Positions 11,076-21,764 of a stretch of 64,000 nucleotides of DNA are shown here, piece after piece. Origin of the DNA: Dichetophora obliterata (lineage: Eukaryota > Arthropoda > Insecta > Diptera > Sciomyzidae); NCBI GenBank assembly GCA_963920525.1, contig OY986438.1, positions 191,152,962 to 191,216,961 of the forward strand, in the 5' to 3' direction. Under the pieces are notes generated by a model. The model was given only the letters and a program-made list of their open reading frames with translations. It was not told the DNA's origin and did not search any database. The position numbers were made by a program, and so were the translations under genes. Within the stretch, counting starts at the first letter, position 1. Each line of letters starts with the position of its first letter.

Positions 11076-11575
11076 ACATGATCAGAACCAACTTTTTGCA
11101 TTTTTGATTCAGGCGATTTTAATTCAGTTGGCTTGCGCTTGGGGTCAGCGATTTCTGCTTTTGTCAAAACATGGCTAGATTGCGGTTGCTTTATGGTGGC
11201 AACTTTCAAAGTCTCCAATAAGTTAATACCAAGAGGTAGCGCGTTGTGGAAGTCAAAATGCTGGGCGGGGCTATGCTCAAAATACCAATAATTTTGGCCC
11301 ATGTTCAACACAATTCCGGCTTGTTCCATAAAATCTGCGCCAAAAGTTGCGCCAGATACACTTGTACGTGCACCAGAATCGAAATACGTCTGTCCTGCTA
11401 ATAACTGGACGTTAACAATTGGTATATCGCGACAAATTATTCTGGGTGAAAAAGAACTAAAGTTCACTAAAGCTGGATTAGTGTTTGATTTATTACTGCC
11501 CGATGGGCAGTTCGCACGCGTAAAACCTGGAGCATTACAACCATAGCACGCAAATTTCGGTTTCATGGTTGACAC
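10961..11575 (-). pseudogene. Gag zinc knuckle and aspartic protease of the gypsy remnant
   Basis: The 204-codon frame starts with a CCHC-like knuckle (CYGCNAPGFTRANC) in which the histidine position is Phe. About 50 residues on lies FDSGARTSVSG, a retropepsin active-site motif of the DSG type. The C-terminal part is poorly conserved, and the frame overlaps the RT frame in another phase. This fits a Gag-Pol junction of a Ty3/gypsy element that has lost coding integrity. Confidence 0.7.
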
Positions 11576-11885
11576 AACTGGAGCATGTGCAACTGCTTTC
11601 GTCTCAGAGTCTTGTTTTTGCCTCTAAATTTAAATTAAATAAATATGCCTCTATTTTAATGTGTATATGGTTTACTTCATGTGTGAAATTTTTCCCCGAT
11701 AACTGTAGTAAGGTGTTATATATATAAAGACATGAATGGATGAAGGTTATATTAACTAACTTATCAGGTTACTACAACCCCATCAAACGATGAAAAAGAA
11801 AAAAGATATAAAATGAAGGCAAAAATAATTCCAAGTATTTAGACACAATCAAACTAACAATACCCAATAATATAAAAAAGGAGTA
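11576..11885. other. AT-rich spacer
   Basis: No gene is seen. A 20-bp segment aagacatgaatggatgaagg at about 11728 recurs inverted with one mismatch near 14003-14022, on the other side of the unrecognised gene cluster; it could be chance or eroded element ends. Confidence 0.4.
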
Positions 11886-13195
11886 CTAAGAAATTTTTTG
11901 CACTCCAGAAGCATTTTCCAATCTCGGCAGGCTAAGCATCCTGAATTGCACCATTTTCCTCAGGAACATAAGTGGCCCAGAGACTGCAAACCAATTTGTA
12001 GTGCCGAAGATGAGATCTTCCCTAGCTCTTCTTCTCTCTTTAATTACTGCTTCGAATCCCTCTTTTACTTCAGTCAAATAGGCGAGAATAGACCCTGCTG
12101 TCATACATATTTACTTCTTATCACATTGGTGATGTGATCTATAAAATCATCCGAGTAATTTTTCTTTCGCATCCCACTCATCATGGAAATCGTGCCGTAA
12201 ATATTGGCACCTTGGCCTACTAGAAAGGTTTGAACAGCTTCAATGCTCTTTGAATAAAAAAGTATTGGGATCAATTGGGTCTGGGTGCTCTGTGGCTTGC
12301 TCTTCATTGAGCTCATCCACTTCCCCATTTCCTCTCGGGTGACCCAGGCAGCCACATTTCTTTGATACCGTAAGATGCCAAAGTCCTCACCATGGGTGCC
12401 GAATGTGCAGTGATAGTGCCATTGTGTGAATTTTACTGTGTCTGATGGGCCGAGCATAATATCTCCAGCACTCTCCATATAACACAGAGTGCCTTTCTTG
12501 CTAGAGAGATTCGACTTTTGTGGCCCCTGCAGCATTAAACACATATTTCCCTCTTTTGTAACAGCAGTTATTAATTTCATGACAGTACTGAAGCAAAGAG
12601 AAATCCTTCTCTTCGATTTATCCCCAATCATTGCTGTTATCGGGGCATGCAGCTGCAGAATTGGTATGTTGGTTGAAGGTCCATTTTGGAAGAGAAAGTC
12701 AGAGAGGTTGCTACTACAGGTCAGCTAATTATAGGCTCTTTCAAAAGCCACTTTATTTTTCCTGATCTATTTTTCATCGTTAGGTCCTGCAACCGATAAT
12801 AACAATGCCTGACACATTCCGCCAGTGTTTTGTGCCAACGTGCTGCGCATGTTCTCGCTCCAAGAAAGCCCCGTGCAGAAGTGGCGGTAAACAGATTCAA
12901 CACCATAGTCGTTGATCAGTCTCTTATGGGTAATGTTGTTAATTTTTGTTTTGATCCAATGATCAGGTCCAACCTGTAATTCTCGAGACCTTTCACCAAA
13001 TAAGTTCAAGAGGCTGACTATCGAATTAAATTCTTCAAACACTCTTTTTGCATCTAAGGACAATTTTTGAATTATGGAATCCCATGCTTTTTTCATCTCC
13101 TCTGCCGTCATCGAGTATTCTTGATCTAAAGTCAATTTCTGCCGATTACCCTCAATTTTCTTCTTTCTTTCCGTGTTAGCTGTCTCATCTGTCAC
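11886..13195 (-). pseudogene. Broken, unrecognised protein gene; possible endogenous RNA-virus sequence
   Basis: Three minus-strand frames lie end to end: 13195-12767 (142 codons), 12631-12101 (176) and 12104-11886 (72). Their amino-acid composition is balanced and unlike the low-complexity ORFs nearby, and the second frame stays open some way upstream of its first Met, so they read as one protein of roughly 400 residues broken by about two frameshifts and a stop-containing gap at 12640-12760. I do not recognise the family. There is no reverse transcriptase, transposase, signal peptide or transmembrane segment. A compact, intron-free, about 400-residue protein with no cellular motif would fit a non-retroviral RNA-virus nucleoprotein captured in the genome, but that is a guess from shape only. 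Confidence 0.45.
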
Positions 13196-14021
13196 ATTCC
13201 TGGATTGTCGTGCATACTGATGAACATGGTATATGAAAGAGTATATAATAATATGGGTTTTGCCTGTAAGTTGTTCTTACAACTTTTACAGACCCAAAAA
13301 AAAAAACCGACCATAAATAGAAAAAACACCAAACGCCTTGAGTTGTTCTTACAAACTGAAACTTTATTATTTCTTCCAAACAAACTTAGGGATAGATAAA
13401 CAATTTTAACATCGTAAGCACTTTTGGTGACAACGATAAAATACATAAACAAATATAGAATACATACTCTTTTAGAGCAATGCAGACGCTACGTAAGCAT
13501 TTTTAATAGCGCTGCATGAATTTATAATCATAAATAAACATACAATATGTGACTATTGAAATGGCTCACATATAACTAGAAATACAATAACATAAACATA
13601 CAATATGTGGCTATTGAAATGGCTCACATATAACTATATTCTGGTCATATAGATGGGCTTGTAAATCACTGTGGTCAAATCAATTTTAAACATGGATAGT
13701 ATTGTCATGGTCAGCTCAAATACATAATTCAGGGGAAGTACCGGCCCCTGGCATGTCTACGTCTGTATTGTTCATAATGGAAAGTGTTATGTTCTTCGTG
13801 CTTTTTTGATTTCTCTTTCTCTCTCTATGATATGTCGTATTATCGGATTTTCGGTGTTCTATGAAGGCTTAGGTCTTATGTGTATAAAAACAATTTTTAA
13901 AACTAAAAATAACCATGTTTGTGGCTAAATACTACTAATTAACTACTTTACAAAGTTTGATTTAGTATAGATTACAGTACAAATGTGAAAGTTTGGACTC
14001 AGCCTTCATCCACTCATGTCT
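13196..14021. other. AT-rich spacer with a small tandem repeat
   Basis: I see no supported gene. At 13533-13636 a unit of about 59 bp containing acatacaatatgtg and attgaaatggctcacata is present twice with few changes. Short reverse and forward ORFs at 13185-13450 overlap one another and look like chance frames. Confidence 0.55.
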
Positions 14022-14525
14022 TCATATATTAATATTATTAATATAATACCAAAATTTTAAATTACTGCTTTCTTTTGGTTTCTTCGCGTCATAGTGCTGC
14101 CTTTGCCTATACCGGCTATGGCTTAAGTTCACGTACCGCCGGACCCTTTTGTAGAAGTCCTGCACTCCTTCATTTGGAAAACATCTGTAAGATAGTATTT
14201 AATGAATAAAGAAAAATAAAATAAGAAATAAAATTCTACCGAACACAGTTTTTTTAACCAATTTCATCTGGATTAACGACAGTTTCCCACACTTTCTTTC
14301 GAAATTATATTGATAAACAAATTCATTAGAAAACAAACTTCTGAGAACATTGTCTACTGTTCCTGAAATTCCTTTTAGTTTGAAAAGGTGAGCCTTCTGT
14401 GTTTCCGCGAATAACCACGTTTAGTTTTTTATTTTATATCTTTTATTTAAATTTGATTTCTTTTTACAGTTTATTCTTAGTTCTTTATTTAAGGAATACA
14501 ATTTTTATACTGAACTAGCTGACCC

Positions 14526-14543
14526 GGCAAACGTTGTTTTGCC
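14526..14543 (-). terminator. Helitron 3' terminal hairpin
   Basis: The 6-bp stem GGCAAA/TTTGCC with a 6-base loop lies 7 bases upstream of the terminal CTAG on the minus strand. This is the hairpin thought to mark the end of Helitron replication. Confidence 0.9.
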
Positions 14544-14754
14544 TTCAAATGTTATTTTCACTGAAAGTCTGGTTTCGCTGTAAAGTCGTGGGGGATGGAT
14601 ATTTCGAAGAAGAATGATATGTGCACTGAACCGATATACCAAATAGCGGACCCGGCGCACTTCGCCTCGCCCCAATTTTAAGCCTTCGGACAAACTCTAG
14701 AGTAATAAAACAACACAAATATTTTAATTTTCAATGTGATTTATTTGAATGGAA

Positions 14755-17700
14755 TCAGTAGAGAGCGATTTGATGAACAATGTTTTTTGATTTCTTTTCC
14801 GGCGCAAAAACAAATAACGAAGACGGTTTCCCAACACGCGAACATGCAACGTACAGCTGACCGTGCGAAAAACAGGGAAATTCGAGATTAATCCCACAGA
14901 CTTCTAGTGATTGGCCTTGTGATTTATTAATTGTCATCGTAAATGCCAATCGAACGGGGAACTGAATCCGCTTGAATTGAAATGGAAGGTCAGTCGGAAT
15001 AATGGGAATTCGTGGGATAAGGACTTCCTCTCCTTTGAATTTGCCCTTGATGATTGTCGCCTGAATCACATTGTTCATTAGCTTTTTGACGGACAACCGC
15101 GTGCCGTTGCACAATTTTGGAAGATTGAGATTCCGCAACATGATTATGGCCGATCCCACCTTCAGCTGTAAATTATGTGGTGGAGTTCCTGGTACATCAA
15201 GCGAGTTCAAAAATTCCGTCGGGTAGTTGGTCGCTTCATTTTCGTCAGTCACACAATCAACAGATTTGTAGGTATGCAGTTGTCCTGGGATTTGACTTTG
15301 AATAATTAAGTTTAAGCTATCGACGTCCTTATTCTTTGCTGCTAGTATTGCCCGTTCACCAATCCAATCGAGATTTTTGTAATTTTGTGCAATGCCGGGG
15401 AACACTTTGCTGATGAGTTCCTCCTTAGACGATGTGAATTCACAAAAATTTTCAGGGAACGATATCAATCCAGTCGATACATCAACAGGAATTTGGCCGT
15501 TGCCAACCTCCAGCAGTTGTCTCGAAAATTCAGCAGCCGATGGGTCGTTCTGCAACGCGACTCTCATGTTTGTGGTCAATTGCAACTTCTGGACATGTCG
15601 CCACAAATACGACGATTTCAAGCACGCGTTTAGTTCATCGGCAGCAGAAGATTTCGGTATGACGGGAAGTGTTTGGCGAAAATCTCCGGAGAGCAATATC
15701 AAAGCTCCACCAAATCGTCTTAAATCACCTCGTAAATCCTTCATTGTTCGGTCAACTGCCTCCAAAGCTCGTTTATGCGCCATCGTGCATTCATCCCAAA
15801 TGATGATTTTGCATTCTCTCATCAATTTGCCTGTCGCCGAATTCTTGGTTATTGTGCACGTTGGCTTGTCAACTGTGAGAAGATTCATCGGCAGCTTCAA
15901 AGCGGAATGTGCAGTTCGACCGCCTTCCAGCAATGTAGCAGCAACTCCAGAAGATGCAACAGCCAACGCAATTTGTGATCTTGACCGAATTGTTGCCAGA
16001 ATTAACGAAATGACGAATGTCTTGCCTGTCCCACCGGGAGCATCGAGAAAGTAAATGCCTCCCGTTTCATCGTCAACAACCTTCATCAGCGAATCGTACA
16101 CGTTCTTCTGCTCGGGATTCAAAAGTGCCACATTTGTTCGGACTCTTTCGGCCAGCTCATTTCGATCATAGGCTTGCTCCCGTTGCAATTCTGAATTGAA
16201 TGCATTGTGGATCGAACGATTGGGCGCTGGCAATCCTAATGTCGACAGCAGACTGCCGCACATGAGCAAGCACATGTCTTCGACCAGAACTAAAACTTCG
16301 TTGCGTATCTCTTCGTTAATTTCAAGATCGAAATTCAAAGTTGCCGTGCGAACTCTGTGCAAAATGTCGTCAGCCATATCGTCCTTGTATTTGTGAAACA
16401 ATGCGGTTGGGTTCGATGGATGACATGTGGCTATGATGATCGCAAACAATGTACGAATTTGATTCGCTGGCGCAGAAACAATTGCATCGGCGAGCGTTAA
16501 GTCCCAATGTGAATCGTTTTCGAGCAAATTCAAACGTTGGCAAGCCTCCCGAAAAGTGGCGCACAGCACACCATCTTCAGTACGAAGGGAATCGAAGGAT
16601 GTGGGGCCTCTAATGTTCACTAAAAGCAAGCGAAGATAGAAGCATTCGTCTTGTCGTGGATGAACTGTGTATATTCGTCCGAGGGCATCAGTCGAATAGA
16701 CATCAGCGAAGCCAGCAACAGTATCACCTTTTTTGCGGAGTTGGAATTTCTTCGATGCAGCGTTCCATGTATAATAGCGTGGCATTTCTGAATATAGTAA
16801 AGTCCTTGCGAATTGATCGCTTTGGCATGTCGAAAAGAAACTTGTCAATGTTGTCGCTGGTGGTCGTTCTGCTCTTAGCGCTGCATTTGCTTCTGTAAAG
16901 TAGACACGCTGGCCGTTCTCCAAGTGAACTGCCAAATGTACGACAGTCGGGTGACGTTCGTGTATCGGAAATGAAAACAGCCGCCAAATTGCCTCGTTGC
17001 AACTCACGTAACGTCCAAGTTGGAATTTCGTCACCTCGTCGTTTGCATTTGGATCGGCAATACCAAAGACCGCCATGTCGCTCCCTTTGTTCACATATTT
17101 GCAAACGTATTTTATGGATTTGATGGAGTTGCAGTACTCAACATTGCAGTGCGTTGAGAATGTTTTAGACAAAAGCGGACAATATGGAACGATCCATCGG
17201 TTATCGACGACGACATCGTTTCCTTTCACCTTCATCACGATTGATCTGCCATTGTCACTTGGAGAACGACGTCGATACAACGGATATCCGTCCATTCCAC
17301 TGATTGTGTCAGCTACCAAGGGACGGGGAAAACGCTTTGTGCATTTTCCGTTTTCCATGCACGGTGAGGCTGAGTTGTGGACTCCGCAAGGACCATGGAT
17401 CATATTCGTTGTCACAACGGAATGAAGCTCTGGATCAGTTTCCGGGTCTGGTATTTCGGCAGAAATTATCGAATCAATATGATCTGGTCGGATCTTGTCG
17501 AACATCCAAAGCAGAATGTGTGCATGTGGTAATCCACGCTTCTGCCATTCGACTGAGTACATCCAACAACGAACTACGCCAAAAACCTTTTGCTTAACGA
17601 TGAAATCCATGAGGACTCTGAGCTTTTGCTTGAATACTCGTGCAATGAGGTCGTGTCGGTCGCTGGATGTTTGTCCTGTCAGCAACAGATTCGTAATTTC

Positions 17701-19246
17701 AGGCCATTTGGGATTGCAGGTAAACGTTATGAATAAATCCGGTCGACCGTAATTCCGCACGTACGTCATCGCGTCTTGAGCGTACTCATGCATATGGCGC
17801 GGGCTTCCAACATAAGTAGCTGGGAGAATGGTCAACCTACCGATGTTGGTCGCATCTCCTTCAGTAGAGATGGCGTCACGCAAGTGAATATACTCGTCTG
17901 ATCGTAACTTTGACTGATTATAACGAAGGAAATTGAGACGCTCTGTTTCGACCTTGACGTACATGTCGACGGAGAACTGTTGAAACAACCGGCCATATCG
18001 CAACAGATGATTGTCCATTTCTTCCCGAATCATAAATCGGAACGCATAAAAATTCATGGAGCTGACCTTCTTATTCATTTCTTCTCCTGAAATATGAATT
18101 GTAACTAAGTTGTGGAATAAGAAAGAATTAATGACTTGTGAACGGACCTGTCGTTGGATTGACCATTTTTATATTGAAGTGATAGCCATCCTCTCCACCG
18201 CAGAACATCAAAGGGTATTGAAGAGCATCGTATGACCGATGAGTCTCGTACACGCGCTGCAATTGTCCACCATCTCGACGCTTGAGAACAATATCGCGTG
18301 ATTCCACATTCTCTCCAACAATCACAACTGCGACTTCATTGATAGTGGGAGCATTGAATTGCCTTGCATGGCCTCCAGAGGGTCTTTTGTCTGCTCTGAT
18401 AATAATTTTGTGGTCGTCAGAATGCATTGTCTCCAATGCGGTTTTGAACAATCTAACCAACTCATTATGCTCATGCAGAAGATTTTGCAATTGTTCAATA
18501 ATTTCACGTTTAGTTGCAGTAAAAATTGCACAACGCTGATGTAGTTCAATTGCCGAATCACCAACGAAATAGATCTGAAGAAACTTATGATCTTCGTTTG
18601 GTGGTGGTAACAAAGCGCCCGCTCGATGATGAATTTGACCTTGAATCTGAATATTTGGAATCAATTACGAAAGGAATGAGAAGAATTGATGATTTTGATA
18701 ATAATGAGACGCCATTACCTTATAACTCGGATTATAGCCGGGTTGATCAACAACTTCGGCTCCAAATGACGTCATTTGAAAGCATCCATTATATTTTTGT
18801 GTATTCGCTAAGAAATGTTTTGATTGAATTGTATTTCCATAGAGAAGCGAATACAATGGCTCTGGCGGAGGAGGCAAAACAGGCAATTTCACCTTGCCAC
18901 CAGCGCAGCATAAGCCGGGGGTTTCCGATTGAAACTTCAATGCATTGCAATGCTGGCAAACGACAGACAATGAACCGATATCAACGCAGCAAAGGTCTTT
19001 GTAGGCGATTGCAGAATCGTATCCAAAAGCAGCCCGATTCAAGTCAACATTTTCGGCTGCTCTTCTTCTAGTATTGTTTTGTCGAATTTGAGGTGGTGAT
19101 TGTGCAGCGCGAAGCTGTGCAATATGGGCTCGTCTCCATTCATTTTCTTGTGTACGTTCCTCTTCTGTTTGATTGTCACGGACATTCTGACTAATAATTG
19201 CACGACGTGTACGTCGTCCAAGGTTTGATCGTCTAATAGGAGGCAT
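14755..19246 (-). CDS. Helitron Rep/helicase transposase (three exons)
   Basis: The protein nicks and joins single-stranded DNA (HUH endonuclease) and unwinds it (PIF1-type helicase) during rolling-circle transposition in the nucleus. I infer exons 19246-18719, 18646-18148 and 18086-14755, with GT-AG introns of 72 and 61 bp. The junctions keep frame and restore the family wording (SYK then IQGQIHHR; NPTTG then EEMNKKVSS), giving 1452 codons. Visible features in spliced numbering: an N-terminal Cys/His region (CCVDIG, CQHC, CC) near residues 85-115, a Helitron-like N domain (LFITFTCNPKWPEI), the HUH motif PHAHILLW at about 530, the paired tyrosines YVCKY at about 669, Walker A GGTGKT at about 1027, Walker B WDECT at about 1107, and a C-terminal helicase motif ending YVACSRVG. 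No stop or frameshift is seen. Expression is unknown. Confidence 0.92.
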
Positions 19247-19703
19247 TAGTGAAGCAAATAACTCTCACTTAAAAATAATAAAGTCGTTTTTCACTAATCC
19301 AATTCAAAAGAATTATGTTTGAAGAAACAAACTTACGGAATAAATGTTTCTGTATGAATGCTCGCAATCCAATTAGATAAACTCACTTTTTCAGCACAAA
19401 CTTATGTTCTTTAAGAATGAATGTTTTGATAAATATTGCACGGAATTTCAATTGATTGTAATGCTTTTACCGTATATGGATATAATGCGTGATTTACGAT
19501 AATCCGGAATCAGTTAAATAATACACAAAACTCGAATAAATTGCGTCAAGAAAAATAGCACCTTTAGTGTAGAAAATGACAATGCGAAAATTACACCTGT
19601 CGAATTGAGCACAGTCTAAGTCAATGTATAACGCCATCTATCGGATTTTGGCATTAAAGCCAATGAGATGTATTACAACGGTTGTTTTTTAAGACGTTTC
19701 GTT

Positions 19704-20110
19704 ACACTGAGAAGTTTCTATTTTTTCATTTGTAAAGGCATTAAAGAATAATTGCACACAAAATTTCATACAAAAAATCAATTTTCGACTTTCCCAAATT
19801 TCCGCACTTCGCATTTACTGCAAGTTTCCGTGCTTTACACTAAGAACTTTCTATATTTTCATTTGGAAAGCCATTAAGGAATAATTTCACACAAAATTTC
19901 ATAAAAAAAATTAATTTTCGATTTTTCCAATTTTCCGACTTTTCCAGAGAGATTTTCCAATTTTCCGCATTTCGCATTTTCCGCAATTTTCCATGTTTTA
20001 CACCAATAACTTTCTATTTTTTCATTTGGAAAGCCATTTAGGAACAATTACACACAAAATTCCATACAAAAACTCAATTGTCAATTTTTCCAATTTTCCG
20101 ACATTTCCGG
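19704..20110. repeat. Three imperfect repeats in the Helitron 5' region
   Basis: Units containing ctttctattttttcatttgg and an aattttccgca-type tail begin at about 19704, 19837 and 20000 (spacing 133 and 163). They lie between the Helitron 5' terminus and its gene, where replication or promoter signals would be expected, but nothing specific is recognisable. Confidence 0.75.
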
Positions 20111-20569
20111 AGGATTTTCCCAAAATTTTCTTTCGTAAAAACCTTCTCCTGGCAATTACGAACAACTGAAAAAAAATTTGAGCCAATTCGGCCCAGCCGT
20201 TCTCAATTGATGAATTACTATAAATTTTTTACACCATTTTTATATATATAGATTAATATAAAATTTTTTTTGATTAATAAATAATGACAATTGTTGAAAT
20301 GTGGTGGTATTGAGTCACCGCACATATATTATAACATAAAAGTAATTCAAATTGCATATTGTTCTTACCATTGACATGTCATACTCCAGTCTTCCAAGTT
20401 TTTCTTCCACTTCAATATAAGTGGAGATGGTTGATATTGGGAGAGTGGACGCGATCTCTATTGCAGTTTCGTCGACTGCTTCTCCGGTCATGCGGCAAAA
20501 TGACTTGTGCATACGTCTCACTAAAACTTTGCACTCGCGGATCATTGTGGTCTGCGCCATTGTCTCACT

Positions 20570-20951
20570 TCTTTGATTAATCTAAAAATGTACAATATTT
20601 TTAAAGCAGCAAATAATTTATTTATTAAATAGTACACTGACAATAAAAACATACTTTAAAATTAAACAAAAAATTTTAAATGGGTATTAAACGCATTTGC
20701 GTTGATACAAAACAGAATTTAAAACAAGTGTGTTTAATTTTAACATATCGACGTTACAAAAGTAAACTGGCGAATCTGAAAAACTCAATTTTAATTTTGT
20801 TTTAATTTTAATTTTAATTTTGTATTCGAGGGGTCCTTTGGTCGCTGATCACGAATCTGAAGTCAAAGAGTTGGTAAAATTAAAAAAATGGCATCAAAAA
20901 ATATGAAGTCAAAAACTCGAAAAATCAAAAAAATGGTATAAAAAAAACAGC
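20570..20951. other. AT-rich spacer before the BEL element
   Basis: No gene is seen. The stretch contains short internal repetitions of ttttaattttaatttt (about 20790-20822) and two similar gaagtcaaa/aaaaatgg segments (about 20860-20940). It ends in acagc, the left half of the BEL target duplication. Confidence 0.5.
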
Positions 20952-21720
20952 TGTTGCAACCTCTTTTGGTTGCAGAGGCCAAGGGACAAAATCTTCAATC
21001 AGCACTTGAACTGATTGAAGGTTGTAAACCTTGATTTGGCTTCAATCAGCACTTGAACTGATTGAAGTTTTGGTTATGATTTTGCCAGCACTTAAACTGG
21101 CAATAATTAGCTGAAATTAAGTTTGATTAAAACACGTATTTGTACCGTAACTAATTTACAACTGAGCTTTATTATCATATTTCTTTTTCTTATAAAGGAA
21201 AAGAACTTACTTACACTAACATAAGACATGTAAATAATGCTTGTATAATAATTGCTTGTATAATAATTGCTGCTCAACAGTCAATAAATGGCCCATAGTA
21301 GACATAGCCCGCACCACAAAATACACACAAATATCAATATAAATATCAATGCATTTATTGATAATCAAGAACAAAGTTCAATATACTTTGTCGTTAATGC
21401 ATTATACCGTTTCTCAACTAACAAAAACAAAGTTCAATGCACTTTGTCGTTAATGCATTATACCGCTTCTCAACTAACAAAAACAAAAGTTCAATACACT
21501 TTTGTTGTTGATGCACTTTTAACAACGAAACGATATAATGCATTTTGTCAAAGTGAGCGGACAGAAACTTGACACTTTGTTGTGCAATTTCCGTCCGCCG
21601 CCTTGGAATGTAAGATCTGCGGTGCCAGCATTTATTGTTGACTGTTGAGCAGCAACATATTGAATCTAAATAACCTTTAATGGTTGTTTAAAATAATAAA
21701 ATAACTGTTGAGCAGCAACA
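20952..21720 (-). repeat. 3' LTR of the BEL element
   Basis: It is 769 bp and matches 29132-29900 throughout my reading. It contains three copies of a unit of about 57 bp (near 21371, 21429 and 21484) with ttcaata/gcactttgtcgttaatgc, and the end motif actgttgagcagcaaca occurs twice (about 21642 and 21704). Confidence 0.95.
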
Positions 21721-21732
21721 TCCTCCCCCGCG
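21721..21732 (-). promoter_or_regulatory. Polypurine tract of the BEL element
   Basis: The minus strand reads CGCGGGGGAGGA directly before the 3' LTR, the expected place and composition for the plus-strand primer. Confidence 0.8.
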
Positions 21733-21764
21733 TTGAACGAGTGTTCAACAATTCAGACGTAACC

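Larger units (their letters stand above)
9690..11575 (-). mobile_element. Degenerate Ty3/gypsy element: zinc knuckle, protease, RT, RNase H, integrase scrap
   Basis: In coding direction (right to left) the order is a Gag zinc-knuckle-like segment and protease (11575-10961), reverse transcriptase (11075-10293), the RT thumb and start of RNase H (about 10290-9960, with a KTDASAYAI-type stretch) and, after a deletion, an integrase scrap (about 9920-9690) nearly the same as that at 2670-2880. No LTRs are recognisable. Its left edge abuts the truncated LTR of the pol-less element. Confidence 0.8.
14515..20252 (-). mobile_element. Complete autonomous-type Helitron
   Basis: The minus strand begins TCTATATATATAAAA at 20252 and ends CTAG at 14515, preceded by the hairpin GGCAAA-acaacg-TTTGCC. 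It is flanked by A on the 5' side and T on the 3' side, as expected for Helitrons, which insert between A and T without target duplication. Length is 5738 bp. It encodes one Rep/helicase gene in three exons. Between the 3' end and the gene, a short stretch at 14693-14505 can be read as a diverged second copy of the helicase C-terminal wording (IILLRN, RLSVK). Confidence 0.92.
14022..20560 (-). pseudogene. DUF4806-like three-exon gene, interrupted by a Helitron
   Basis: Exon 1 (20560-20369) starts MAQTTMIRECK and ends EVEEKLGRLEYDMSM, followed directly by a GTAAGA donor. Exon 2 (14396-14240), after an ACAG acceptor, reads LKGISGTVDNVLRSLF and SNEFVYQYNF. Exon 3 (14184-14022), after TTACAG, carries GVQDFYKRVRRYVNLS. 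This succession resembles the DUF4806 domain of arthropod proteins of unknown role; the assignment is from memory of the pattern. The Helitron occupies intron 1, leaving both splice sites in place. Relative to the sister copy at 43968-44400, exon 3 appears to lack one base just after its acceptor, which shifts the frame to an early TGA. The encoded product is therefore probably truncated. It could be a host gene or a passenger of an old transposon. Confidence 0.55.

Noticed and set aside
13185..13452. Overlapping short ORFs on both strands
   Set aside because: Mutually overlapping, low-complexity and unsupported by any homology I recognise.
15392..16054. 220-codon forward ORF
   Set aside because: Antisense shadow of the Helitron helicase, which has clear motifs on the other strand.
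21288..21572. 94-codon ORF repeated at 29468-29752
   Set aside because: Lies within the BEL LTR on the strand opposite to the element and reflects its internal 57-bp repeats.
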